Shown here piece by piece: positions 25,372 to 36,754 of a DNA stretch of 64,000 bases; positions within the stretch are counted from its first letter, which is position 1, and the number at the start of each line of letters is the position of its first letter. The notes below the pieces were generated by a model. The model was given only the letters and a program-made list of their open reading frames with translations. It ran no database searches and was not told where the DNA came from. The position numbers and the translations under genes were made by a program. The stretch covers positions 1 to 64,000 of the forward strand of contig JAQFWX010000058.1 in NCBI GenBank assembly GCA_027605045.1, given 5' to 3'. Source of the stretch: Phallus indusiatus. Its lineage: Eukaryota; Basidiomycota; Agaricomycetes; Phallales; Phallaceae.

Positions 25372-28300
25372 ATGTCAAGCTTTGAGAGGGCATGTGCTTC
25401 ACAAGAGTTATAGTCACTTATCATCTGACGAGTCGTGTTGTATAGGTCGTCAAGCTTGCCTGCAAACCCAAAGCTGCTCCTCCAAAGGCGAAGGTGCGTG
25501 AGACTGGTCAGTCTGCTCGGTTGAAATTCATGCAAGATGTTTTTTCTAGTATCTTGATCCTATTATTGCTGCGACATGGAGCGAAGAAGGTGCGGTCGCA
25601 GATGTGTGTAAGGCCCTCTCGCCCCGGTTCAAAGAACCTCATGCAATTGCAAGTCTTTGCATCATTCCTTGTATTATTAACCGTTGACACAAATTCGGTA
25701 TCAGGTCGTATTCAAAGCTCTAATTGTCTTGCATACTATGATTAGAAATGGAGCTACTGATAATGTACTCTCTTATTTGGCCTCAGATGACGTTCTTAGA
25801 TTGCGCAACGTGGCCACCGGGCAGTGGGAGGGTATGTCTGATTCGTTTGCTCATCCTTGTGACATGGAGCTCTCACCGCCTTTTCTATGAAGGTTACGAT
25901 CCTCCTCAGAACCTGAAACATTATGCATATTATCTTGATTCCCGAATTCGTGCTTACCGTGATCTTAAACATGACGCTATCAAGGTTCAATCAGAGTCAA
26001 ATCGTGATATGCGTATATCCCAATCAGCCGACGAAACCCTTGCTGGTTTAGGCGGCAGCAGTGGTGGCAAGAGTAATAACGGCCTTCAAAGAAGCAAGAC
26101 TTTGGCAGGACGGAAGCTACGTGTTATGACAGTAGAGAAGGGTCTTCTACGGGAGACAAAAGCCGTACAAAGAACGATTGATGCGCTTTTAGCCTGTCAG
26201 GTTCGTGATACTTATTTTACGTATCCTACCCCAATCCTGAGTCTATACGATTACTTCAGTTCTATGAAGACAATGTTCAGGACGAATTAACGAGCACTGC
26301 CTTGCGGATGCTAGTTAAAGATTTACTTGTCCTCTTCCAGGCCGTTAATGAAGGTGTCATTAACATTTTAGGTATTTCAACCTTCTTAATAGGGACGCGC
26401 TTCTTCTAAATCCTTCTTTAGAATCCTATTTCGAGATGTCAAAAATAGATGCCGAGCAAGCCTTAGCCCTGTATCAGCAGTTCTGTAAACAGACTGAACG
26501 AGTTATGGAGTATCTTTCCGTAGCACGGAAATTAGAGTCCATTCTCAATATTCCCATTCCCCATTTAAGACATGTGAGTCTTTGTCACTGTTAGTTGAAG
26601 CGAATGTCGCATAGTAATTCATTAGGCACCTGTTTCTTTAGCTGGGGCACTACAGGAATACCTCTTAGATCCTAATTTTGAACAGAACAGGTTGGAGTAT
26701 AAAGCCAATAAATCCGCCGCCGATAAAGCTGGAAGGGTAAAGCCAGGAGCAGCTCTAGCGAGCACGAGTATGTTTTCTCGTTCTTCACCGTTCTAGTTAA
26801 TTCATCGTTACAATAGCCTCTTCGACATCCCCTGTTCCTCCTGTTCCTAAGATCGATCCCTCAGTAGCCACTTCGGGATCCTCCAAACCAGCCGTAACTA
26901 AATTGGACGATTTCTTTGAATCGATAGAAAAAGAAAATCAGTCGCATACCACAAGTCCTGCAAGGTGAGAGACACTTCATAAACACTCATCTTCATATCC
27001 TGACATTGGTATTTAGTCCGGGTGTACACTTCGCATTCCAAGTGCCTCCATCGGCATTGAATCCATTCCTACAACAACAACACCCAGGATTGTTTGTTCA
27101 GCCTCAGGTCACTGGTGCAAATGGCTTTCAAGGCACTTTTATTCAAGCGCAGCCTACAGGATTTATTCAGCCACAGCATACTGCCGTTCCAGTCAATCCC
27201 TTTTCTCAGCCTCAGTTATCTGTTCAGCCCACGTCTTCTTCTTTTCAAGGGAATCAGTTTCCTCAAATTCAGCAGCCTGCGCAATTAAATACCTCACCGC
27301 TTCCATCTCGAGGCATTCTTCAAAATCAACCGACCGGTTTCCTGCAGCCACAAATGACAGGTTCTAATCCTTTCCGACAAAGTATCCTCTTTCCTCAAAG
27401 CACGGGCTTTCCGTCGTCTGGTGTCGGCACCGTTCCTCAAATGCCTCCACTATTTACAAATTCGCCAACTGCGAACTTTTCAGAGTTCAGCAATCTGGGC
27501 AGGTCCGGTTCACCGCCTGTTGGACCAAATTTATTTGGGAAGACTGTAGCGAACCCGACCTCGTCTGCCAGCCTTCCAAATCGACCACAATCAACTCCTT
27601 TACCTAATTTGCCACAGGCTCAGCCTCTTACCGCTGTTATCGCACATCAGACTGGCTCGAAAAATCCATTTGGTCAACCTGTCAAGCCTGCTCCCCCTGT
27701 CCCCAAACCGCCGACCTTACAGGAATTAGTTACAGGTACATTCGCTGGCAATCTCACCCACAATACCCCCACTGCTAATACTTCCGGATCTACCTTCGCC
27801 GGTCAAAATTTGTTTGGATCTGGGTCTATTGCAAACCCTCAGCGGCCAAGTTCTCCTGGAGCCTCCTCGCAGCAGTTTGGCACAAGTGTAATGAGCAACA
27901 TAGCCTCGTCGTTTACTACTAAACCTACCGCTGAGAATGCGCCGACTAATTCCTACTCATTCCTTACCTCTCAGAATACTTCCAACACCAATACAACTTC
28001 CGATTTTTCCAATAGTCTTTCCAACAGTCTTTCTGCTCAGCCCACTGGAAGTACTGCACCTACAACAGCATTTTCGGTCAGCTCTCTCCAATCGCAGCCC
28101 ACTGGCTTTGGGGGTATCAAACCTTTTAAACCAACGTCGTCATTTGGCGCAAGTTTGTTGGAATCTTTGCCTCCTGTTGCTGATTCTACTTCGTCAGTTA
28201 AACCATTAACTGGAAATCCCACAGGTTTTCGAAATTTCAGTACCACCACCACCACCACATCGTTATCTACTCCTACCAGCCCACTTGGTCTGACTAACTC

Positions 28301-28712
28301 GTCGCTACCCAGCGCTCCAAACCCGATTTTTGGTGCTCTCAATGCACAAACCACTGGGAAGCAGCTATTTGGTTCAACTGGCAATGGCACAGTCAGCTCG
28401 CCTGTCTCTTACGGTTCTTCTGGAGCAAGTTTTCTGCGACCACAGGTTACTGGCGGAGGCAGCGCCAACCCATTTCGAGCTTCCATGGCAGCACCTTCGA
28501 ATTCTGCTACACCTTCCTTTTCATCTTCCGGGGCTCTTCCCAATTTCTCTGCATTCCCTTCGGCAAACACTACCGCGCCGGGATTGTTACCCAACCAAAC
28601 AGGTGGTGGTGCAGCTTTGTTCAATAGCAATTTTCCTGGATTCGGACAGTCTCAATTCAGCCTTTCGACACAGCAAGACGCATCTAAAGTTAATAACGGA
28701 TCTTTGATTTGA
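25372..28712 (+). CDS. AP180/CALM-type clathrin adaptor (ANTH domain) with Prk1-type QxTG sites and NPF motifs
   Basis: Multi-exon. Exon 1 (25372-25389) encodes MSSFER and joins VVKLACKPKAAPPKAK, the phosphoinositide-binding loop of ANTH domains. The rest of the ANTH domain follows: YLDPIIAATWSEEGAVADV, VVFKALIVLHTMIRNGATD, LKHYAYYLDSRIRAYRD, FYEDNVQDELTSTALRML and SYFEMSKIDAEQALALYQQF. The last exon is a long Gln/Pro/Ser-rich tail with five NPF motifs (EH-domain ligands) and about ten [LIVM]xx[QN]xTG sequences such as FVQPQVTG and LQNQPTG, the consensus known for the actin-regulating kinases Ark1/Prk1. It should link PI(4,5)P2 membranes, clathrin and Pan1/End3-type partners at endocytic sites. 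Two introns use GC donors. Confidence 0.92.
25390..25445 (+). other. GC-AG intron 1 of the AP180 gene
   Basis: GAGAGG is followed by GCATGT and the intron ends TGTATAG before GTCGTCAAG. This joins MSSFER to VVKLACKPK in phase 0; no GT donor nearby keeps the phase. Confidence 0.72.
25649..25704 (+). other. GC-AG intron 3 of the AP180 gene
   Basis: CATGCAATT is followed by GCAAGT and the intron ends GGTATCAG before GTCGTATTC, joining EPHAI to VVFKALIVL. The overlapping GTCTTT would break the frame. Confidence 0.78.
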
Positions 28713-29130
28713 TTTCCATTCTCCAACGCAGTGGTATACACCCATTCCATTCGCTTCGCTCTTTTCGCTTTCAGTGTCTTTTTCTTTTTCTTTTTCTTTC
28801 ATTTTAAGTATATATTTATATTGTATATGCCTTACTTTCGGGGACAATTCCAAATTACAATGATTATGGATATGTAATTTAATAGTCATTTTTTTTATTA
28901 TGCACAATCGAATTTGCAACCTGCACGCCAAATTTCTCTTCGTTTTCAGTTTCTTAGCACTTCCATCGTCGTGGCTGATTAGTAATTACCAAACACGATT
29001 TGAACACAGAAGCTCTTGGATAAGCGCGAGTCGCACTGTTCACTTTCAACCTATCCGGAGTCTACCAGTGGCACTCTGAAACTTCTTCATACTCACCGGA
29101 TTCTCTTTGTCAATTTCAAAAACATCCTAC
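28713..29130. other. Intergenic between AP180 and NASP genes
   Basis: No supported gene. It holds a pyrimidine tract (TTTCTTTTTC repeats at ~28770-28800), probably in the AP180 3' UTR, and the promoter of the next gene. Confidence 0.45.
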
Positions 29131-30716
29131 ATGGCGGAGTAAGAGGCTTCTGGTGAACGAGTGGTTTCTTACTGATCGGTTTGTTATAGGGAACAAAAAT
29201 CTATCAAGCCCACAGAAGCCCTCCAAGGGCCGAACGAACCCACGGTGGAAGGGGCACTGGAGCAAGCCAAACGCGCCTTTGCGCTTCGAAATTTTGAGTT
29301 GTCAGTAGAACATTATGCAACTGCACTTGAATTAATGTAAGTGAAATACATTCCAGACGCGTCTGACGCGTTTCGTTTTCTCTCTTTCATCGTGGTTTCT
29401 TAGTGCGACAAGTATTCACTGACTATGCATTTACTAGGACAAAACAATACGGTGATGCATCACCTGAATGTGCGGATCTATATTTTGCGTATGGGAAAGC
29501 ATTATTGGAGAATGCAATTGCTCAAAATTCTGTCCTTGGGAAGGAAAAAGAAGAGACCGAGGTCGAGGAAGGGGAGGAGAACAAAGGTAACCATTTTTGT
29601 TATATGGCTGCACCGAAGTTTATTTTTTTTTATTACTTTATTTGTTTTAGTGTCTAATGCACGTATACATTTCGGCGAAGATGCTGTTCCCGAGGAACCT
29701 GATACCGATGAAACGGGAGGCGAGAAGACCATTGACCTGTTCGCTGAAGCCTTAAAGGAGCGACACGAGGATGAAGAAGAACAAAAAGATGGAAACGAAG
29801 AAGAGGCTGAGGGTGAACCTGAAGACGATTTCAACGCTGCATGGGAAGTGCTTGAAGTGGCGCGCTCTCTTTATGAAGATCGGAAAGAAGTCGGGGACGA
29901 CGTTAAAATGAAGTTGGCTGATACCTATATGGCTTTGGGAGATATATCTCTGGAAACAGGTTTGTTTGCTATCCGGTTCTTTTCATTTGTTTTTAAAAAC
30001 GAAGTTAATTTTCTGTACAGAAAAGCTAGAGCAGGCTGCCACGGACTATACCAGCGCTGCAGCACTGAAAGCCGACCTTCTACCCAATTTCTCGCGACAG
30101 ATTGCGGAAGTGCATTACAAGCTATGTATTGTTTACGATTTGACGTCAGGCCGACTTGCCCAAGCTATCGAGCATGCCCGAAAAGCTCAAGCGAGCGTTC
30201 AAGCAAGATTGAATGAAATTACAACAAGACTAAGCGAACTATCGACACCAGCTGAAGTAAAGAATGTGCAGACTGAGGCACCCGAGTTGGTTGTCAAAGT
30301 TGACTTGAAGGGAAAGGGAAAGGCTACGCTACTAGACTTGGAACCCTCACTTAAAACTTTGACCAAAAGCCAGTTGGAGGCTGAGATCAAAGATCTAAAA
30401 GAATTACTGGAAGAGGTTTCACTGAAGGTGAATGCTCGTTCTATCCGTCCGTTTTTGCTACGATTTGCAGCTGAATTCGGTATGTTTAGATTGACGAGCT
30501 GAAAACATCGCCGGATGCACTAGAAGGATCTGCCCCGGAACTGGCGGCGAGAGAGTTGGATCGCGAACTCAACGGAGCAAAAGCACCAGATGCTGCTCCA
30601 CAAAAGATCCATGATTTAACCACTGCAGTCCGAAAGAAGCGGAAAGCCCCAGAAACGACGGAAGAGTCCCAAGCCGAGAAGAAAACAAAACTGGAGCCTG
30701 GAGATGGTCCACAATG
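29131..30716 (+). CDS. NASP/Sim3/Hif1-type histone chaperone (SHNi-TPR)
   Basis: The first exon is just ATGGCGGA (29131-29138). The joined frame reads MAEEQKSIKPTE, then TPR 1 (LEQAKRAFALRNFELSVEHY) and KQYGDASPECADLYFAYGKALLENA. An acidic insertion (EEEQKDGNEEEAEGEPEDD) interrupts TPR 2, as is typical of this family. DFNAAWEVLEVARSLYEDRK and KLADTYMALGDISLET follow, then FSRQIAEVHYKLCIVYDL. After a linker come a coiled coil and a basic, NLS-like end (RKKRKAPETTEE). The acidic insertion binds histones; the family escorts H3-H4 (or CENP-A) to chromatin. Introns are canonical; about six exons, no frame repair needed. Confidence 0.88.
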
Positions 30717-31068
30717 AACATAATATGTCAATACTTTAATTAGGTCTTGTTGAGCTGTATATATCATGCATTATTGTTATTGTATCAGTTGATTAGTGGG
30801 ATATTCATCGAGCACTCCAAGTCATTTCATTTGAAAGTTCTGCAAATAAACTGCATTGTACTATCATCTCCCGACGATAAATGTGATCGCGGGTACTAGC
30901 CTAGCATCTGGAGCGCGTATAGGAACACGATTTTCTATAGAACCTAGGGATCTCGATATCCTCAAGTCAGCTCAGCAATGTGAGGACAGAATGAGATACA
31001 ACGTTGATTTTGGGCATGACGGTGACCTTGGCGTCTAAGCTTTGGAACGTCCAACACCACTCACGCCA
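30717..31068. other. Intergenic between NASP and APN1 genes
   Basis: No supported gene; a 60-codon open frame at 30856 has no recognisable content. Confidence 0.4.
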
Positions 31069-32909
31069 ATGGCTGCACCGTTGCGCAGAAGCACTAGAGT
31101 GCACAGAACAGCCACATCCTTAGTGTCGTCTCTCCACACAGCTGCGGTATCAACACCATCTACGTCTGTTTCAATCAATGTTCAAGCCTCCAAATTGTCA
31201 CGAAAACGCGTCAAACTCGACGCGGACAACCAAACCTCGCCTTCAGTACCACGACGGAAAACTGGCAAAGCCAAAGCCAAATCAAGCAGCAGCAAATTCA
31301 ATACTGCACCTGAAGATTATCCAACGCGAACTGAGCTAGACTGGAAAGTGGGAGCTCATGTGTCTGCTGCAGGTGGTGTAGAGAACGCGATCTTGAATGC
31401 TGCGTCTATCGGGTATGTCAAGCTGCAGTTCATAAACTACAAGATGTAAATTGAAAGAGTGTTCGTATTACACTAGTGCCAACGCCTTTGCATTATTCGT
31501 CAAGTCTCAGCGCAAGTGGACATCGCCCTCTTTGACTCAAGAATCAATCGACCTATTCAAGTCCCGGCTACGCCAATTCGACTATCACCCCGATCTCGTT
31601 CTTCCACATGGAAGCTATTTAATCAACATTGGAAATCCAGACAAGTAAGATTCTTCATTCGTGTTCTCATCTCATGCCGAGAGATCATTTATATAGAGAC
31701 AAACGCGAAAAATCATACGAGTGTTTTCTGGATGACCTTAAACGATGCGAAGCCCTAGGATTAACGCGTTACAATTTTCAGTAAGTTATTCTTTATGGCC
31801 TCTAAAAACAGAGAATAATTTCTCCCAAGCCCAGGTTCTACCGTTGGTACATCCACGAAAGAAGAGTCTATCGCTCACGTCGCAGAATGTATCAACAAAG
31901 CTCACAAAGAGACATCTCAAATTGTAATCGTCATCGAAAACATGGTAGAGTTATTCACATTATTTCTTTTCTAAATTTTGTCGGTAAAAGGTTTATTTTA
32001 TAGGCTGGAAGTGGCAATATTCTAGGATCGAAATTTGAAGAGATAGCTCAGATTATTGAGCTCGTCGATGATAAATCTCGTGCTGGAGCGTGTCTTGATA
32101 CCTGTACGTATGGCTAAATGACTTGGTTTCTAGTTGCCTCACACTCGACAACTTTGTTTAGGTCATACATTTGCGGCAGTAAGTCCGGATCGTGTTAGTA
32201 TGCTTGTAATTCATTCGCACTCACAGGGGTATGACATCCGTACAAGAGATACCTATGAGTATGTAACTTGACCTTGTGTTTCTCGTTGATGAATTGTTAC
32301 CAAACTTTAAGAGCCATGAGTACGTTTTTCTCTTCCAAGGGGCAATATATTATTGCCGTAGCTAATTACAGCGAGCAGTGTCAGAATTTGACCGCACAAT
32401 AGGACTACAATATCTTCGAGGAATGCACCTGAACGACTCAAAGAGCGCACTAGGCTCACGACGAGACCGACATCAAAATATTGGTTTGTCAGTAGCATGT
32501 CCCTTTTCTCTCTTTTTTTTCTTGTGCTAATTGAATGCACTTAAATTGTTAGAGGAGAACTTAAATTTCCCACCTTCAGTTTTATCATGCGCGATCCAAG
32601 ATTGAAGCATATACCTCTGATTCTAGAAACACCCATGAACGAGAATACAGAAATATGGAAGCAGGAAATTCAGGTGAGTGAAAAAAATTCGAGAAGCTCT
32701 GATTATTTTTTAAGAAAATATCAATTTAGATTTTGAATAGTTTTTGCCAACATTCAAATGACGACGATGTTTCCAACTTTGAGAGTTCAGCTGGAAGCCT
32801 GCTTGCGTTGGCTTCTGCTACTGTCCCTAAAGCTGTCAAACGTCCAAAGAGAAAGGCTACTAAGGAAATCAAGGCTTCCGATGATGAGGACGAGGACGAG
32901 GACGAATGA
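31069..32909 (+). CDS. APN1: AP endonuclease of the endonuclease IV family (Apn1)
   Basis: Exons start near 31069, 31477, 31689 and 31837, with further ones to the stop at 32909. The N-terminal ~100 residues are basic and disordered ([13 protein letters not shown]), likely nuclear targeting. The TIM-barrel core shows [99 protein letters not shown] and HIPLILETP. These carry the His, Asp and Glu zinc ligands of endonuclease IV. The enzyme cuts the backbone 5' to abasic sites in base excision repair. A C-terminal extension is basic ([10 protein letters not shown]) and then ends in an Asp/Glu run. Most of the gene from 31255 onward was copied to 35217, where it is broken. Confidence 0.93.
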
Positions 32910-33426
32910 GTGATGGTCATACTATGTAAGACAAAGATAGTTACTGACGAACACAAATTGTGCGCCGTTTATTCTGTACCTTTTTGTTTCTGGCCCCCTT
33001 GTATTTCTTTTTATATTAGTTGTATCAATAATTGCGCTGAAAAACCTTCTGATTCTGCTGATACCATATTCATCGAGCTGATGGAAGTACGGTTGAGGTG
33101 TGGGCAGAAAAGCTCACCGATTCAAGAAAACTTAGGCTTTCGCTGACTTTCTATTTCCAGGGCGTTTTTCGCACTGAAAATTTGGATTCGCCCTTTGCCA
33201 GTAGGATGAAACTTGAAGGAACCCTCAAAACGCAATTCACTGGCACGTTCCTTTTCGAGGATGATGATTGGTCTTTCAGTAAGTTCCCGGACAAGAAGTA
33301 CCTGATTATGATCAAAGCATACGTTCTGCTATGACGCCACTCCACCAAACGAAAGGCTAAGCTTTACACATTGCATTTATGTATTTGTTCTCTTTGAACT
33401 GTGGTTACATTATATATCTAACCCCC
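32910..33426. other. Convergent flank with a short open frame (33098-33334)
   Basis: Between APN1 and the secreted gene. The plus frame ending 33334 encodes LKTQFTGTFLFEDDDWSF, and its tandem copy (36525-36650) has a stop, so if it was ever a gene the second copy is dead. About 640 bp, equivalent to 32571-33213, are absent from the second unit. I do not recognise the protein. Confidence 0.35.
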
Positions 33427-33980
33427 CTAAGAAACAACCTGGACTCTAGTCTTTGTGACAAAGGTACCAGGGGTTTTGTCAGCCTAGTAAACGTTGTTTC
33501 AGAATACTTTTGGCGTTGCAAACAGATTAATCTGAATACTTACCCCAGCGACATAGAACGCTCCTGCAGTGATATTCGTAGATCCGGGGTTTGCGACGGT
33601 AATAGGGACATTGAGGAGTAGTTCACCTGGAACGGGTAGGAAGACTGGTGATGGGACGATAGCCAATTGTTCCCCAAGTTCTTCGTTAGAAGGATCGCCT
33701 CCGAGTTGGGCACCAATATACAAAGCTACAATCTGGAAGTCCGTGGGTTGACCTATGAAAAAGGGTGCAATAATTTTTGAATGAGAAAAGGCTTCAATAT
33801 AAACAGGTGGAGAGAAATTTTCTGACTGAGAAGGCGGAGGGTGATGTTGAATGGAACACCCGCTGTAACTTGCGAATCGAAAGCTGGGTCTCTGAAAGCA
33901 ATAGCATCAATACCATCCGCCTGAGCAGAAACGCCAGCAAGGAGTACAGCCAATGAACTGAGAACTGAGAAAAATTTCAT
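33427..33980 (-). CDS. Small secreted protein, copy 1 (139 aa)
   Basis: Exons 33980-33827, 33752-33544 and 33483-33427 give 139 aa. A signal peptide (MKFFSVLSSLAVLLAGVSA) precedes QADGIDAIAFRDPAFDSQVT, AGVPFNITLRLLSQPTDFQI, an acidic turn (GGDPSNEELGEQ), LLLNVPITVANPGSTNITAG and the C-terminal FVTKTRVQVVS. The pattern of alternating hydrophobic strands suggests a beta-sandwich, and NIT/NPGSTNIT offer N-glycosylation sites. No cysteines are evident in the mature part. I do not recognise a named family; a cell-wall or extracellular role is inferred only from the signal peptide. It is paralogous to 36755-37308. Confidence 0.82.
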
Positions 33981-35167
33981 TATGAGAGTTGTTGGGGTTT
34001 TTTTGAGAGTACTCGAGTCAGCTCAGGTAAGTAAAGGAGGTGTTGTTGTTGTTCTTTCTTTTCACAACACCTTCTTTTATACTCGAATATTGCTCAGATC
34101 GGAGAATGTTTCGGTGCGTTCGGCCTCTTTCAAGTTTAACACATACTCTATGTAGCAGCAGGCACTAGAAAGAGCACCTTGTGAAGCTACTTGGCATCCT
34201 CGTGAAGTTATCGGGAAAAGTGCAGTAGCAGCGTAGTAGCAGAATTCCGGTGCCTGAATATCTGAAATGAAACCCTTTTGCGTTTACTATATACTAGCCG
34301 AGTTCCCGTGGAAGTTCGCAGAATAGTGTGCGTACCAACGGAAATCAATCAACCAGAAAGCGCCGGGTTTGGTTCAATTCAGCCGTTTCTTCCAGTCCAT
34401 TGCACAAGCTCGACTAAACATTTTTATAGTGACGTGCACGGAAGAAACGAGAGGATAGAGTTTATTTGAACGGATCGGGACATGGGTCCCAACAGAATGG
34501 GAGTATCGGCGAGCAAATGTGTGATTTGAATATTTTGAAGCACACAGTTATGGTAGAAAACGTGACTATATAATCCACCAGTGATGCATGATGCATGAAG
34601 ATTTCAAGCTCAAGGTCTCGCGCATGGCACGAGTTGATGATTGATCAACAAGACCAGTTGGGGGATCTTCCAATGCCGGTGCCGACTGCGGCATCCGTTC
34701 GTTTGTCCCCTCGAGGTATTTTTAGTTCCTTTGTGCGCATTCGCACATTTCCCTCTTCCCTTCTTTCCTTCATGGTCATTTCTTTGTTTTATTCCTTTAT
34801 TCGTTCCTTTGTTCTACACTCATCTCTATTATATAAAAACGCCATGTAGATACAAAGCTTTCTCGTAGAAGTTCTATCTACAGTATATCTCTTTTACCCT
34901 CTCATTCACTTCCTCGCGCTACGTTCGCGCAGATTTACAATGTTTATCCGCTTAGACATTGCATTGAGATGAGGCAACTTGTGTGTGTAATTTTTATTCC
35001 TTATTTTAGAATCGCACCACACTGCATTTCTGGGTAGCTTTGTTTATAGATGTATCCGTTTGGTTGACTTAGGCCTTCGAATAGGCTGCGGATTCCGAAG
35101 GCTATGACAGATTCAGTCAATAATAAATCATCACTTTCCCTTTCCTACCGTTTTATACATTTCAAGT
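33981..35167. other. Upstream region of secreted-protein copy 1, duplicated at 37309-38545
   Basis: No gene. The 5' flank (33981-34480) closely matches 37309-37790, and 34957-35160 matches 38324-38540. Unique sequence lies between them (34680-34950 has pyrimidine-rich stretches). Confidence 0.6.
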
Positions 35168-35410
35168 ATGTACTATCATCCTAGTGATGCAAGTTCAGAA
35201 TTTCAACCCTTGTCAGGGAAAACTGCCGAAGCCAAATCAAGCAGAAGCAAAGTCAGTACTACACCTGAAGATTATCCAGCGCGAACTGAGCTAGACTGGA
35301 AAGTGGGTGCGCATGTGTCTGCTGCAGGTGCCAGTAGAAAACGCGATCTTGAATGCTGCGTCTATCGGGTATGTCAAGCTGCAATTCGTAAACTACAAAA
35401 TGTAGACTGA
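35168..35410 (+). other. Chimeric ORF at the duplication junction
   Basis: The frame opens MYYHPSDASSEFQPLSG, from the duplicated 5' end of the gene now intact at 38546. It then continues KTAEAKSSRSKVSTTPEDYP, from the middle of APN1 exon 1. After SAAGASRK a one-base difference from APN1 throws it out of the APN1 frame and it stops at 35410. It is a by-product of the duplication; whether it is transcribed from the copied promoter is unknown. Confidence 0.7.
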
Positions 35411-36535
35411 AAAAGTGTTCGTATTACACTAGTGCCAACGCCTTCATCAAGTCGCAGCGCAAGTGAACATCGCCCTCTTTGACTCAAGAATCAATCGACC
35501 TATTCAAGTCCCGGCTACGCCAATTCGACTATCACCCCGATCTCGTTCTTCCACATGGAAGCTATTTAATCAACATTGGAAACCCACACAATTAAAATCC
35601 TTCGTTCGTGTTATTCATCTCATACCGAGAGATCATTCATAACAGAGATAAACGCGAAAAATCATACGAGTGTTTTTTGGATGACCTAAAACGATGCGAA
35701 TCCCTAGAATTAACGCGTTACAATTTTCAGTAGGTTATCCTCTATGAAGTATAAAAATAAAGAATAATTTTCTCCCAAGCCCAAGTTCTACCGTTGGTAC
35801 AGCCACGAAAGAAGAGTCTATCGCTCACGTCGCAGAATGCATCAATAAAGCCCACAAAGAGACATCTCAAATTGTAATCGTCATCGAAAACATGGTAGAG
35901 CTATTCACATTGTTTCTGTTCTAAATTTTGTCGATAAAGGGTTTATTTTATAGGCTGGAAGTGGCAATATTCTAGGATCGAAATTTGAAGAGATAGCTCA
36001 GATTATTGAGCTCGTCGACGATAAATCTCGTGTTGGAGCGTGTCTTGATACTTGTACGTATGACTAATTGGCTTGGTTTTTAGTTGCCTCACACTCGACA
36101 ACTTTGTTTAGGTCATACGTTTGCGGCAGTAAGTCCAGGTCGTATTGATATACCTGTAATTCATTCATACTCACAGGGTTATGACATCCGTACAAGAGAT
36201 ACCCATGAGTATGTCACTTGACCCTCAGGCTGTGTTTCTCGTTGATGAATTGTTACCAAACTTTAAGAGTCATTCGGAGTACGTTTTTTATTCGGAGTGG
36301 CAATATCATACTGCAACTGATTACAATGAACAGTGTCGGATTTCGACCGCACAATAGGGCTACAATATCTTCGAGGAATGCACCTGAATGACTCAAAGAG
36401 CACACTAGGCTCACGACGAGACCGACATCAAAATATTGGTTTGTCAGTAGCATGTCCCTTTTCTCTCTTTTTTTTTCTTGTGCTAATTGAATGCACTTAA
36501 ATTGTTAGAGTAGAACTTAAATTTCCCACCTGAAA
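35217..36535 (+). pseudogene. APN1 pseudogene (5'-truncated, frameshifted, 3'-deleted copy)
   Basis: Near-identical to APN1 from 31255 onward but lacks the APN1 start codon and promoter. Visible lesions: an extra base after SAAG near 35333; loss of about 15 nt at AFALFVK (35440); the donor after NPDK mutated from GTAAG to TTAAA (35594); and an abrupt jump at ~36525 into sequence equivalent to 33214, which removes the last exons. High identity with many small differences implies a fairly recent, unconstrained copy. Confidence 0.88.
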
Positions 36536-36754
36536 GGAACTCCCAAAACGTTATTCACTGGCACGTTCCTCTGAGGATCATCATTGGTCTTTCAGTAAGT
36601 TACCGGACAAGAAGTACCTGATTATTATCAAAGCATACGTTCTGCTATGACGCCACTCCACCAAATGAAAGGCTAGACTTAATTTAATTTTACACATTGC
36701 ATTTATGTATTTGTTCTCTTTGAACTGTGGTTACATTATATATATATCCCCCCC

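Larger units (their letters stand above)
31255..35216. repeat. Tandem duplication, unit 1 (~4.0 kb)
   Basis: From inside APN1 exon 1 (GAAAACTGGCAAAGCC) to CAACCCTTGTCAG at ~35216. It contains the 3' part of APN1, the first secreted-protein gene, its upstream region and a copy of the start of the gene now intact at 38546. Compare with 35217-38572 in the same orientation. Confidence 0.88.

Noticed and set aside
35217..36535. Second functional APN1 gene
   Set aside because: No APN1 start, frameshifts, a destroyed splice donor and deletion of the last exons.
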